A stretch of 64,000 nucleotides of DNA, from the NCBI GenBank assembly GCA_021773835.1, contig JAJFJQ010000035.1, positions 1 to 64,000 on the forward strand, in the 5' to 3' direction. The notes under the pieces were generated by a model that did no database searches, had not been told where the DNA came from, and saw only the letters and a list, made by a program, of their open reading frames with translations. Numbering within the stretch: position 1 is the stretch's first letter; the number at the start of each line of letters is the position of its first letter. The DNA is from Gammaproteobacteria bacterium (GTDB lineage: Bacteria > Pseudomonadota > Gammaproteobacteria > Ga0077536). Of this stretch, positions 8,627 to 17,959 are shown piece after piece. The position numbers and the translations under genes were made by a program.

Positions 8627-9262
8627 TTAAATTTCTACGGGGTCTCCCGGTTCGGTGGGCTTTGTTGTTTTTGGCGGATTCTCAATCGCGTCTTCCAATT
8701 CACGCGCGAAATTTTCCAAACGCTGACGTAACTCGGGGACGTGCTGCTTTATTTGATCTTCGATCCGGGATAATTCTTGCTCGATGTGCGGCAAGGTTTT
8801 CTCGAGCTCCTTCACTGACTGATCAATCCCTTCTTGCAGTGCCGCGCCAAATTCATGGACCTTGCCAATTACCGCAGCAAGTTTCCCTGCGTTCGCCACC
8901 GCACCTATCGTTCGTTGATAGTCAACCTTCCACCGACCATCCTCTACCACTAAATGCGTCTTAAGCGGGAACTCCAATGGTTTATCGCCGTCGACGGTTA
9001 CCGTGGTGTCGATGTAGGCGGTCTCACCTTCGATAACGATTCGGCTCAATCTAGGATTCGAGATCGGCAGTACATCATCCAAGTTTTTTAATGCGACAAC
9101 GTCGGCAGCAGTGATGTGGCGTTTTACCAGGCGCGCGTTGGACTGTTCGATGCCGGTCCAGAATTTGCCCGCGACCTCTTGAGGACTTAGGCTTTGTCCA
9201 CACGAAACGCTAAGAAGGGCCAGCAAGAGAAGGCAGAAGAGATGATATCTAGTGGCGTACAT
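8627..9262 (-). CDS. Lipoprotein of unknown function
   Basis: A 211-residue protein whose N-terminus MYATRYHLFCLLLLALLSVSCGQ is a type II signal peptide with lipobox LSVSC, so it is probably anchored to a membrane by Cys19. The middle (about 25-110) resembles small NTF2/DUF4878-like lipoprotein domains: VAGKFWTGIEQSNARLVKRHIT, then VEDGRWKVDYQRT. The C-terminal 80 residues form an amphipathic helical segment (VKELEKTLPHIEQELSRIEDQ). I start at ATG 9262 rather than an upstream codon because the signal peptide then begins normally. No functional link to neighbours is visible. Confidence 0.75.
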   Translation of the reverse strand: MYATRYHLFCLLLLALLSVSCGQSLSPQEVAGKFWTGIEQSNARLVKRHITAADVVALKNLDDVLPISNPRLSRIVIEGETAYIDTTVTVDGDKPLEFPLKTHLVVEDGRWKVDYQRTIGAVANAGKLAAVIGKVHEFGAALQEGIDQSVKELEKTLPHIEQELSRIEDQIKQHVPELRQRLENFARELEDAIENPPKTTKPTEPGDPVEI

Positions 9263-9368
9263 GGCTTTAATCAATCGGTAAGGCTGGTTCGCATTGGTCC
9301 GCAACCAGCGCAACTAGTTCCCGACGATTACATGGCCCCAAAAATGGGACGAACGGCAATGGCAAGCC

Positions 9369-11153
9369 CTAGGAGGCCGGTGTCGAATTCTCGACTGCGC
9401 GCGGTCCGCTAAATGGCGCTCGATCTGGAGCGATGATCTTGCCCATGCGGATCACGCGCCGCCATTCTTCGTCCGCCATATCAGGACGATGATTTTGATG
9501 TAGGTCCTCAGCGAGCGCGCAGAATTCTTCGACCCGCTCGGTCATATAGAATACTTCGATCAAGCGCAGTTTGGCTGAGAAATTTCTCGGGGTTGACGTT
9601 ATTACCTTCGTCAATAGTGCCTCCGCTTCGGTGTAACGTCCGTGCGCGATATTGATATCAATAGTCGCTTCAACTGACTGTTCGGTGTCGTCCTCAGCGT
9701 TCAGGTCAGCAGCTGGCTGCTCTGGCGGCATACCAGCCGTTGCATCTTTGTCACGCTCGTCGGGCAAGCGTTTAACCTCGGCCTCCATCTCGATACGGTT
9801 CTTGGCCTTCAGTGCAACTTCAGCCCGTCGATCCGCTTCAATCGCGTCACGTTTTTGATCTGCACGATGATTTCTTTGGTTAGCCACGCCCCGACCAATA
9901 ACCCAAAGCAGCATGACCGCCGCGACCACCGCTAATAGCGTTGCAAATATTGAGAAGAATGGAATCGACGCCCAAAAGTTATTGAGCGATTGTAGAAATG
10001 CCCCCATACCAAAGCCCCCACTTGTTACAGTGTTATCTGCACTGCTTGCGCTTATTTCGCGCATGGCGGGCGGCTCTGATTGTAGTTGTTCTACGTTTGG
10101 CAGCGCGGTAGTCGCTACAGTAGGGGAATCGTCGATTGCTTGCAAATCCACGCTAGCCGGGACTTCAGTAACGGTTGCCTGGACTGGTTCACTCGACGCA
10201 ATTGTCGTTGTGGTGGTATCGACAGGCGGTGTGGCTGGCTGTTCTGTACCTTGCAAGGTCGATTGGAGATCGTAGCGTGCGCGGATCGCGGCATACTTTT
10301 GTTTCAACGCCTCAAGTTCCGCGGCTAGCTCCGGGTTGCGTTCTTGCCAGCGGGCTGCGCTCGGCGCGGCGGCAGCCGAGGGTGCTTGGGTTCCCGCGGC
10401 AGACGGTTCAACTACGGATTTTGTTGCGGCGGTTGGTTCGATCCGGGTCGCAGGAGTCGCTACCGGTTCTACTGCAGCCGTCTGCCCAGCGGGTAAATTC
10501 AAACGCGCACCCAGCATCAATTGATCTTGGTTACCGTTAACGAATGCGTGAGGATTGGCGGCGAAGATCTCTTGGACTAAGTTCGCTGTGGCTGCATTAT
10601 TGGTCCCCGCGACACGTCGGGCAATTCCCCACAGCGTATCGCCGCTAGCAACGGTATAAGCCGGTCCGCTGATCGCGTTTTGTTTCGTTGACTGTCGTGG
10701 ACGCGGAATCGGTTTTCGATCGGCCGACGCCCGCGCGCGCTTGTCGACAGCAGGTGGCGTCAGCGCCAAGGCGAAGTTGCGCATGCGCGCCTCATCACCA
10801 ACGTACATCTTGAGACGAAAGGCGACGATCGGCTCGGCGATAGGACCTACCGTTTTAAGACTGACGTAGGAGCGTCCATTCGGGATCTGTACGAGGCTAG
10901 CTTCCATGCGATCGACGATCGCGGTAAGTTTGGAATTAGCAGCATATGAGTGGTCGGGATCGATCTTAAATCGAATCGGTTGCTGCTCGTCTTGTGGGCT
11001 CAGCCACAATCCGATCGTGGCATTAAGCGGCTCTCCGATCCTCGATTGAGCGCTTACTTCCCCCATTTGAAACGCATGGACGGCGCTTGCGAAAAACGAA
11101 ATCCCGAGCAGAGCTAGAATCTGTAGAGTTGTGATCGACGGTCGATTTTGCAT
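9369..11153 (-). CDS. fimV: FimV-like polar hub protein (LysM, membrane anchor, cytoplasmic TPR)
   Basis: A 594-residue protein with a signal peptide ending AVHA. The FimV N-terminal domain follows (FQMGEVSAQSRIGEPLNATI, then LTPPAVDKR). A periplasmic LysM motif YTVASGDTLWGIAR near 166 binds peptidoglycan. A single transmembrane helix lies at about 392-416 (IFATLLAVVAAVMLLWVIGRG). After a charged cytoplasmic segment, the FimV C-terminal TPR motif (INIAHGRYTEAEALLTKVI) precedes the end. FimV organises the cell pole and raises cAMP output through CyaB in Pseudomonas, which may relate to the CRP and cyclic-nucleotide-binding proteins in this window. At 594 residues it is shorter than the roughly 900-residue Pseudomonas protein. 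Confidence 0.88.
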   Translation of the reverse strand: MQNRPSITTLQILALLGISFFASAVHAFQMGEVSAQSRIGEPLNATIGLWLSPQDEQQPIRFKIDPDHSYAANSKLTAIVDRMEASLVQIPNGRSYVSLKTVGPIAEPIVAFRLKMYVGDEARMRNFALALTPPAVDKRARASADRKPIPRPRQSTKQNAISGPAYTVASGDTLWGIARRVAGTNNAATANLVQEIFAANPHAFVNGNQDQLMLGARLNLPAGQTAAVEPVATPATRIEPTAATKSVVEPSAAGTQAPSAAAAPSAARWQERNPELAAELEALKQKYAAIRARYDLQSTLQGTEQPATPPVDTTTTTIASSEPVQATVTEVPASVDLQAIDDSPTVATTALPNVEQLQSEPPAMREISASSADNTVTSGGFGMGAFLQSLNNFWASIPFFSIFATLLAVVAAVMLLWVIGRGVANQRNHRADQKRDAIEADRRAEVALKAKNRIEMEAEVKRLPDERDKDATAGMPPEQPAADLNAEDDTEQSVEATIDINIAHGRYTEAEALLTKVITSTPRNFSAKLRLIEVFYMTERVEEFCALAEDLHQNHRPDMADEEWRRVIRMGKIIAPDRAPFSGPRAVENSTPAS

Positions 11154-11313
11154 CGCTGCTTACCTGTGGGCCGGTGCTAAGATTGCTTGAGTTCTTCTTT
11201 ATTTCAAGATCTTAGACGATTAATCGTGTTAAAAAAATGAACTAGTCCTCACCTGTAAGACTTGTTTACAACTAGGTCGCTAGGGCTTTTAGCGGCTAAA
11301 AACTCTATAACTT

Positions 11314-11952
11314 GTGCTTGCAACAGCAATGACACCAACATCTATGGATGTAGCTGCATTTATGCCTAATCGAGACTTTAACGAAGATTATTACGCCCGC
11401 TATTACAAAGACCGTAACACTCGCGTCGCGGAACCTCGCTATTTTGACAGCCTAGCGAGGTTTATTTCCGGCTACAGCGAATTACTCGGGTTTAAAGTTC
11501 GCTCAATAGTTGACCTGGGTTGCGGGATCGGGACACTCAGAAAACCGCTCCTGAGACACTTTCCTAAGGCGACCTATAGTGGTGTCGACGTCAGCGAGTA
11601 TGCATGTCAAAAATATGGATGGGAGTTGGGCTCGGTGTGCGATTATGCGCCGGCAAACAGCTTCGACCTCGTAATTTGCCATGACGTCGTCCAATATCTT
11701 GATAATAAGGACGCCAAGGCAGCGATCAAAAACCTCGCAGACATCGGTTCAGGCATGCTTTATTTCAGCGTGCTCACGGAAGAAGATTATCTTGAAAACT
11801 GTGACAAATCGCGTACCGATTCGATGGTCAATTTGCGTTCGGCAAATTGGTATCGGCCAAAGTTAAGTCGGTACTTCCGCAACCTAGGTGGTGGTGCGTA
11901 TGTAAGCCGAGAAGTTGACGTTGCGCTTTATGCGCTTGAGCACCTCGATTAA
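11314..11952 (+). CDS. SAM-dependent methyltransferase
   Basis: A protein of about 212 residues with the Rossmann signature IVDLGCGIGTLRKPL (motif I), GVDVSEYAC (ribose-binding Asp) and FDLVICHDVVQYL (motif IV). Substrate unknown. The start is not certain: GTG 11314 gives the longest protein, ATG 11329 is equally good, and no strong ribosome site helps. Its stop codon overlaps the stop codon of the convergent msrB by four bases. It is divergent from fimV. Confidence 0.8.
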   Translation: MLATAMTPTSMDVAAFMPNRDFNEDYYARYYKDRNTRVAEPRYFDSLARFISGYSELLGFKVRSIVDLGCGIGTLRKPLLRHFPKATYSGVDVSEYACQKYGWELGSVCDYAPANSFDLVICHDVVQYLDNKDAKAAIKNLADIGSGMLYFSVLTEEDYLENCDKSRTDSMVNLRSANWYRPKLSRYFRNLGGGAYVSREVDVALYALEHLD

Positions 11953-12506
11953 CCGGCGGGGATAAAGCGCAGCGCGACGCCGTTATTGCACCAGCGATCA
12001 CCGGTTGGTGCTGGGCCGTCTTTAAATACGTGACCTTGGTGCCCGCCACACTTCACACAGTGGTATTCTGTTCGCGGCCAAATCAATTTAAAGTCAGTTT
12101 TGGTAGCAAGGTGTTCAGGAATGCTGGTGAAAAAACTCGGCCAGCCCGTACCGCTGTCATATTTCATCGCGGAACTAAACAGCGGTAAGTTGCAGGCACG
12201 ACAGACGAATACGCCGCTACGTTTTTCATCATTGAGATTACTCGAAAATGGCCGTTCCGTGCCGTCCTCGAACAATACATTGAACGCGTCTGACGGCAGC
12301 TCATCACGCCATGCCGCGAGCTCACGCTGCAGTGGTTTTGTGTCGCCCGCTACGTCGGCTGAGGCGGGTAGCAGGTCGCGCCAGCTAGTCTGAATCAATT
12401 CGATCGAGTTCGAATCGACCGCTGCGCTCGCGAATCGAAATTCGGACAATGCGATCGGTAGCACGCTAATACCGAGGATCTGATTTAGAAATGTACGTCG
12501 TTTCAT
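11949..12506 (-). CDS. msrB: Exported methionine-R-sulfoxide reductase MsrB
   Basis: Reduces methionine-R-sulfoxide in proteins. The 185-residue protein begins MKRRTFLNQ and has a hydrophobic stretch ending FASAA, so it is exported; RRTFLN fits a Tat signal. The MsrB fold is complete: structural zinc pairs CRAC and CVKCGGHQGH, the central SGTGWPSF, and the C-terminal catalytic RWCNNGVALRF with the reactive cysteine. The resolving role may fall to another cysteine or to an external partner, since no fused MsrA or thioredoxin-like partner is adjacent. Confidence 0.93.
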   Translation of the reverse strand: MKRRTFLNQILGISVLPIALSEFRFASAAVDSNSIELIQTSWRDLLPASADVAGDTKPLQRELAAWRDELPSDAFNVLFEDGTERPFSSNLNDEKRSGVFVCRACNLPLFSSAMKYDSGTGWPSFFTSIPEHLATKTDFKLIWPRTEYHCVKCGGHQGHVFKDGPAPTGDRWCNNGVALRFIPAG

Positions 12507-12586
12507 TGCCGTCTCCGGTACAAGATACTGGCCGTGGAGACCATGCTCTCAGGACATTGGTATAGTGTCCCCGGCGCACGAAAAGT

Positions 12587-14179
12587 TCAGTCTGAATCCT
12601 TTTTTAAACCATCGCTGAAGTATCGATCCAGGAACTCGTCAAGATCGATATCGTCGCTGGCTTCAATCTCCGTTTGCTGTTCAATAGATTCGGCCGCAAG
12701 CCGTTGCAAGGACGCAGCTTTGTCTGGATCGAGTTCTCGCTCGCGAAAGTAACGCTCATGTTGTTCCGACATCGATAGCGCGTATTTGGCGAACGGGAGA
12801 CCTGCGTCCTGCATTGCCGACAACAGTTGCGCCGACGGTAGCAATTCGAAATTCTCTAAAGCCGCGCGCTGACGGTCTAGTGCACGTCTATAGGTCGGTA
12901 CGGATTGACCGGAATCGAGGGCAGCGCAGACCGCTTCAACGCCGTCGAGGATCTCGGTCGCCCAAGCCTTTAGCGATTTCGTTCCGTGCTTGAATTGTTG
13001 CAAGTGGAGACCCGGTTCGCGGCCGCGTAAGGCGACCGTAAGTTCGTTGTATTGAATCGTTCGTCGCTCTACCTCGGAAATCGAAGGGCTGTGTTCCAAT
13101 AAGCAAAAAATGATGAACGCTTCCATAAATTTAAGTTGATCGAGATTCACTCCATTTGGCTCAAAAGCGTTGACGTCCAATGCACGGATCTCGACGTATT
13201 CAACACCGCGGTCACGTAATGCGACGCTGGGTTTTTCTCCCGGCTTCGTCACCCGCTTAGGGCGCACGAAGCTGTAGTACTCGTTTTCGATCTGCAGGGT
13301 GTTGGTATTGAGTTGGACGTAATTGTCGCCGTCTTTGATCCCAATTGCTTCGTACTCTGGGTAGGGAGTCTCGATCGCGGCACGCAGACTATTCACGTAG
13401 CCACTGATGTGGTCGTAGGAAATCGCGAGGGCAGATTGGTTTTTGTTCTTGTAGCCGATATCGCTCATTCGCAGCGAGGTTGCATAAGGCAGATAGTGAG
13501 TCCCGGAATCGAACGCCTTAAAGCGGGTTGTGCGGCCGGCAAGAAACGATTTGCACACCGCGGGAGAATTACCGAATAAAAAGGGTACCAGCCAACCGAG
13601 CCGATGGAAATTCCGAATCAATCCGAAGTACTGTTCATCAATGAAATCCCGCAACGGTCCCGCGTCTTCTTCCTCTTGCTGATACTCAGGCCAGAAATCG
13701 ACTGGAAGGGAATAATTAAAATGCACGCCAGCAATCGCTTGCATACGGCGGCCGTAACGATAGTCGAGCCCGACTCGGTAGATATGTTTCATTCTCCCGA
13801 TATTCGACGTGCCATAGTTAGCGATCGGTATGGATTGATCATCGCCGACTGCACACGGCATGCTGGCCGCCCACATCAATTCACTCGTGCTCAAATTGGC
13901 GTACAAAAATCGATGGAGGTCGTCTAGACACTGCAGCATGTCCTCAGTCGCGCTGTTGGGTGGGGTGACGAGTTCCGTTAATGCTTCCGAATAATCAGTG
14001 GTGATGTAAGGATGGGTGAGGGGTGAGCCCCAGGCGCTCGGGTGCGGGGAGATCGCAACTGATCCATCGCGCGCTATGCGCAAACTCTCCTTTTCGAGAC
14101 CTTTGATGCCGCCTTGCAGCAATGTTTCGTCGCCGACACTAGCAAGCCGGTTGATCCGCTCTGCGGCAAGATGATACAT
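12587..14179 (-). CDS. gshA: Glutamate-cysteine ligase (first step of glutathione synthesis)
   Basis: ATP-dependent ligase joining L-glutamate and L-cysteine. The 530-residue length matches the proteobacterial GshA type 1 family. Diagnostic segments are GIEKE-like GLEKESLRI near the N-terminus, ITTDYSEALTELVTPP, the GVHFNYSLP motif, LRMSDIGYKNK, and YVEIRALDVNAFEPNGV near residue 330. It is transcribed toward msrB with an 80-bp gap, which makes a small redox pair on the minus strand. Confidence 0.97.
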   Translation of the reverse strand: MYHLAAERINRLASVGDETLLQGGIKGLEKESLRIARDGSVAISPHPSAWGSPLTHPYITTDYSEALTELVTPPNSATEDMLQCLDDLHRFLYANLSTSELMWAASMPCAVGDDQSIPIANYGTSNIGRMKHIYRVGLDYRYGRRMQAIAGVHFNYSLPVDFWPEYQQEEEDAGPLRDFIDEQYFGLIRNFHRLGWLVPFLFGNSPAVCKSFLAGRTTRFKAFDSGTHYLPYATSLRMSDIGYKNKNQSALAISYDHISGYVNSLRAAIETPYPEYEAIGIKDGDNYVQLNTNTLQIENEYYSFVRPKRVTKPGEKPSVALRDRGVEYVEIRALDVNAFEPNGVNLDQLKFMEAFIIFCLLEHSPSISEVERRTIQYNELTVALRGREPGLHLQQFKHGTKSLKAWATEILDGVEAVCAALDSGQSVPTYRRALDRQRAALENFELLPSAQLLSAMQDAGLPFAKYALSMSEQHERYFRERELDPDKAASLQRLAAESIEQQTEIEASDDIDLDEFLDRYFSDGLKKDSD

Positions 14180-14350
14180 GGGGTGTATTAGGGATCCGGC
14201 AGACTGATAATTGGGCCGCCGGAGTATATCAGCCGATCGTTAATGCCGATATCCTTTCAATTCTCTATGCAATCTGCAGTGACGTTGGGGATTTTCCCCC
14301 GTTTCGCGGGTTCTAATGCACACACACCTAGTATGACGCATGGTGGCATG

Positions 14351-15028
14351 ATGAAAGTGCTAGTGATCGAAGACGACGTAGAAGTTGGGGATTACGTATG
14401 CGATGAATTAAATCGTATCGGGTATACCGTTGCCTCTGCAGTGAATCTGGCTGCGGCGCGGGACCAACTTGAGGCCATTAACTACGATATTGTCGTGCTT
14501 GACCGCATGCTTCCGGACGGTGAGGGTTTGTCATTCATCGAAGAGATGCGCGCAAGCGGTATGGACATGCCGGTTTTGGTGTTGTCTGCACTCGGTGATG
14601 TTAATCACCGAGTCGAAGGTCTGCAGGCCGGGGGCGATGACTATTTAGTTAAACCGTTTGATATCTCAGAACTCGCCGCGCGAATAGAAGTTCTATTAAG
14701 GCGCGCTCAACAATCAGGATCACCGACCGAGTTTCACCTCGGCCCGCTCACCATCGACCTCATTAAACATCAGGTGACACGCGAAGGCCGCGAGATCAGA
14801 CTGCAACCACGAGAATTTAAGCTGCTTGAATATCTCGCGCGTCACGCCGGCCAAGTCGTCACGCGCGCGATGTTACTAGAGGCAGTTTGGGGTCTGAATT
14901 TCGACCCGCAGACCAATGTTGTGGACGTCCATATCAGTCGATTGCGAAACAAGCTCGATGCTGAGTACTCGCAACCGTTGCTACACACGGTTCGAGGGGA
15001 GGGGTATCGGCTTGCAGAGACCCCGTAG
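14351..15028 (+). CDS. OmpR/QseB-family response regulator
   Basis: A 225-residue two-component regulator. The receiver domain (1-115) has the acidic pocket IEDD, the phosphoacceptor Asp51 in VVLDRMLPDGEG, the Ser switch VLSALG and the Lys in YLVKPFD. The C-terminal winged helix (about 130-222) has LQPREFKLLEYLARHAGQVVTR and the recognition-helix region VDVHISRLRNKLD. I start at 14351; the directly preceding ATG at 14348 or a more distant one are possible. The gene overlaps the following kinase, so they are co-translated. Target genes are not evident. Confidence 0.93.
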   Translation: MKVLVIEDDVEVGDYVCDELNRIGYTVASAVNLAAARDQLEAINYDIVVLDRMLPDGEGLSFIEEMRASGMDMPVLVLSALGDVNHRVEGLQAGGDDYLVKPFDISELAARIEVLLRRAQQSGSPTEFHLGPLTIDLIKHQVTREGREIRLQPREFKLLEYLARHAGQVVTRAMLLEAVWGLNFDPQTNVVDVHISRLRNKLDAEYSQPLLHTVRGEGYRLAETP

Positions 15029-16382
15029 ATTCGGCTATTCGACCATCTTTCGGGTGACCATTGCGTTCGTCGTGATCTTGGTGAGCGCTGTAGCGTTTAT
15101 CGGAGGATTCGTCTTTTGGTCAACCGCCGGATTTATGGACAGGCAAACCAACACCGTCATCGAGACTGATATCGAAGGGCTTGCCGAAGTTTACCAACGC
15201 AGTGGCCTCGGCGGGTTGATTGACACAATCGAGTCAAGAATTGAACGTGATCCGACGCGATCATCGATTTATCTTGTCGCGGATGACCAGCGTAGCCCCG
15301 TCGTCGGAAATATTTCGGCATGGCCAAGTGTTGGACCAAACGAATCAGGATGGATTGAATTTGGTCTAACCGAACGCACCACCGGTATAAAAACACGAGC
15401 GCGCTCTCGCCCATTCCTGCTTCGCGGTGGAGTAAACCTTTTGGTTGGACGCGATATTGGGAATTTGCAATCAACAAAAAAGCTGATCGAACGTTCCTTA
15501 TTATCGGCGATGGCGATTGCTATCGTGGTCGGCATTAGCGCGGGCTTATTGTTCTCACGGCGGGTCGGGCGACGTCTACAGAACATCAGCCGTACGAGCC
15601 GTGAGGTTATGCGTGGGAATCTTAGCGAGCGCGTACCGATCTTAGGCCGTGGAGATGATCTAGACGAAGTGGGTCAAAGTTTTAACGCAATGCTGGACGA
15701 GATCCAACAGCTCCTCAGCGGGATCGAACACGTAACCGACAATATTGCGCACGATTTACGTACGCCGCTGTCACGGTTACGCAACCGGTTGGCGCAATTG
15801 CGTCATAGCGCGAGCGAGGATGGCGAATCCGCAGCATCGATTGAAGCTTGCGTCGTCGAGGTTGATCGCTTGCTTACCACTTTCAGCGCGTTGCTACGGA
15901 TCGCCAAGCTCGAAGCCGCCGGTCCCGGTAAAAACTTTGGTATCGTTGACTTGGAAGATGTTGTTCACGCCGCTGTTGAACTGTACGAACCGTTCGCCGA
16001 TGATCGAAAAATCGCCGTGCGGGTGGATGCGACGAAAACAGAGATCCGCGGAGAACGCGAACTTTTAATGCAGGCCGTATGCAATTTGTTGGATAACGCG
16101 ATCAAATTTTCACCGTTTAACGGCAACATCGACATCACCCTAAAGCGCGACGCCGACGGTGGCGTATTGTCCATCGCAGATTCAGGTCAAGGTGTGGAGG
16201 CGAGTGACAGAGAGCGGATTTTCGATCGTTTCTATCGGGCGGAACGCGCACGTGATACCGAAGGCGCAGGGCTGGGTTTGAGTATGGTGAGCGCTATCTG
16301 CGCACATCACGGCGCGAATATTTCAATGCACGAGCACAATCCGGGGCTGTGTGTTCAAATAGTATTTCCCGTGACTGTATGA
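15012..16382 (+). CDS. Sensor histidine kinase partner of the OmpR-type regulator
   Basis: A membrane kinase of about 456 residues. Starting at TTG 15012, which has a strong GAGGGGAGGGG ribosome site just upstream inside the regulator gene, it has TM1 (about 13-35), a periplasmic sensor region of about 120 residues, TM2 (about 158-178), a HAMP linker (RRVGRRLQNISRTSREVM), the HisKA dimerisation helix with the phosphoacceptor in NIAHDLRTPLSRLRNRL, and an HATPase domain with N-box NLLDNAIKFSP, G1 IADSGQGVE and G2 GAGLGLSMV. The kinase and regulator genes overlap by 17 bases. The signal is unknown. Confidence 0.92.
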   Translation: MQRPRRFGYSTIFRVTIAFVVILVSAVAFIGGFVFWSTAGFMDRQTNTVIETDIEGLAEVYQRSGLGGLIDTIESRIERDPTRSSIYLVADDQRSPVVGNISAWPSVGPNESGWIEFGLTERTTGIKTRARSRPFLLRGGVNLLVGRDIGNLQSTKKLIERSLLSAMAIAIVVGISAGLLFSRRVGRRLQNISRTSREVMRGNLSERVPILGRGDDLDEVGQSFNAMLDEIQQLLSGIEHVTDNIAHDLRTPLSRLRNRLAQLRHSASEDGESAASIEACVVEVDRLLTTFSALLRIAKLEAAGPGKNFGIVDLEDVVHAAVELYEPFADDRKIAVRVDATKTEIRGERELLMQAVCNLLDNAIKFSPFNGNIDITLKRDADGGVLSIADSGQGVEASDRERIFDRFYRAERARDTEGAGLGLSMVSAICAHHGANISMHEHNPGLCVQIVFPVTV

Positions 16383-16442
16383 CCGATATTGGCCAATGGT
16401 TGATTGCTAAAAGCTCGCTCAAGCTACAAGGCCCGCATCCTG

Positions 16443-16507
16443 TTGCACCGGTAACGCGAGGCATCGTTATAATCCTGGTCCTAAAATCCCCAATTTCGCC
16501 TAGGCGA
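16443..16507 (+). promoter_or_regulatory. Predicted promoter and leader palindrome of the carboxylase operon
   Basis: A perfect -10 TATAAT at 16468-16473 with a weak -35 TTGCAC (16443-16448, 19-nt spacer). About 23 bases after the -10 is a perfect 12-bp palindrome TCGCCTAGGCGA (16496-16507), a possible operator in the early leader. I see no ykkC-type guanidine riboswitch signature here. Confidence 0.4.
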
Positions 16508-16559
16508 GTGCAAGGATCACGAGCGACCGTGCGACCCATAACTTCGAGAACTACAGTAA

Positions 16560-17921
16560 ATGCGAAAATTACTAGTTGCTAACCGTGGTGAGATTGCGTG
16601 CCGCGTTTTGCGCAGTGCCAGCGCCCTCGGTATCGCTACTGTGGCGGTTTACTCAGAAGCCGATGCGCAATCTCTGCACGTAAAGCGCGCCGATGAAGCG
16701 ATCCTGATCGGCCCTGCCAAAGCAGCCGAGAGCTACCTCGACGTCCAGCGGGTACTCGACGCCGCGCATAATGCCGGCGCGGACGCAATCCATCCGGGCT
16801 ACGGGTTCCTTGCTGAGAATGCGGGTTTCGCCGAACGAGTTTTGGACAGTGGTCTGATCTGGATCGGCCCAAAGCCGGCACAGATCCGGGACATGGGTGA
16901 TAAGGAGCGCGCACGCGGCATTGCCGAGGCGTCCGGAGTGCCGGTGCTCAAAGGTAGTCGCCGCTTCGCGGTGGGCGATACCGACGGCCTTCTCGAAGCC
17001 GCTTCTGTAGTTGGTTATCCGCTATTGGTTAAGGCCTCTGCCGGTGGCGGCGGCATTGGTATGCGTTTGGTTGAACAGCCTGATCAATTGGAAAAAGTCG
17101 TTGAATCGACGCAGGCTATGGCCGAGCGTTCGTTTAGCGACGGTACGGTATTTCTTGAGCGCTATATTGCCAAAGCGCGGCACATCGAGATCCAGATATT
17201 TGGCTTTGGCGGTGGGCGCGCAGTGCATTTCTATGAACGTGAATGTTCTATCCAGCGTCGATTTCAGAAAGTAATCGAGGAAGCGCCAGCCTGCAATCTA
17301 CCGGATGATGTGCGCACCAAAATGGCCGCCGCTGCCGTCGGTCTGGCCGAGAGCCAAGCCTACGAAGGCGCAGGCACAGCGGAGTTCATCGTCGATGCCG
17401 CAACTAACGATTTTTTCTTTTTGGAAATGAATACGCGCATTCAAGTCGAACATCCCGTCACTGAGATGACCACTGACGTAGACCTCGTCGGATTGCAAAT
17501 TAGGCTTGCGCGAGGAGATGATCTCAGCACGCTAACGCAAGCCAACATCAAGCAAGCGGGTCATGCGATCGAATGTCGGTTGTACGCTGAGAACCCGGAA
17601 AAAATGTTTTTACCATCTCCCGGCACTTTGGATACCTTGATCCTTCCGCAAGTGACCGATAGGGTACGGATCGATACCGGCGTTATTGAAGGTGACGTGA
17701 TCACGCCGTTCTATGATCCGATGTTGGCAAAGCTGATTTGTTCGGCGACGACACGTGAGGAATCTCTCACGACGATGGCAGAGGCGCTGGCGGCAACGAA
17801 AATTGAAGGGATCGCCAACAACGTTGCCTTCTTGAAGAAAGTCGTGACGCACCGAGAATTTCAAAAAGGCGATATTTTTACTGGATTTATCGATACGCAT
17901 AAAGCTGATCTCATCGGCTAG
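16560..17921 (+). CDS. Biotin carboxylase subunit (urea-carboxylase-like split enzyme)
   Basis: ATP-grasp enzyme that carboxylates the biotin of the carrier protein using bicarbonate. The 453-residue protein starts MRKLLVANRGEIACRVLR, has HPGYGFLAEN, the glycine-rich lid KASAGGGGIGMR, the catalytic MNTRIQVEHPVTEM and the biotin-carboxylase C-terminal domain (AIECRLYAENPE, FLPSPG). On its own it looks like AccC, but the three following genes in the same direction encode AHS1, AHS2 and a small biotin carrier. That points to a four-subunit urea-carboxylase-like enzyme and not acetyl-CoA carboxylase. No good ribosome site is visible before ATG 16560. Confidence 0.93.
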   Translation: MRKLLVANRGEIACRVLRSASALGIATVAVYSEADAQSLHVKRADEAILIGPAKAAESYLDVQRVLDAAHNAGADAIHPGYGFLAENAGFAERVLDSGLIWIGPKPAQIRDMGDKERARGIAEASGVPVLKGSRRFAVGDTDGLLEAASVVGYPLLVKASAGGGGIGMRLVEQPDQLEKVVESTQAMAERSFSDGTVFLERYIAKARHIEIQIFGFGGGRAVHFYERECSIQRRFQKVIEEAPACNLPDDVRTKMAAAAVGLAESQAYEGAGTAEFIVDAATNDFFFLEMNTRIQVEHPVTEMTTDVDLVGLQIRLARGDDLSTLTQANIKQAGHAIECRLYAENPEKMFLPSPGTLDTLILPQVTDRVRIDTGVIEGDVITPFYDPMLAKLICSATTREESLTTMAEALAATKIEGIANNVAFLKKVVTHREFQKGDIFTGFIDTHKADLIG

Positions 17922-17959
17922 ACGGTGTAGCGAAAAGTACCAAAAGAAGGAACAAGCTT

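Noticed and set aside
16382-16559. Guanidine (ykkC) riboswitch before the carboxylase operon
   Set aside because: None of the conserved ykkC/mini-ykkC sequence blocks is visible; only a promoter-like TATAAT and a short palindrome are present.
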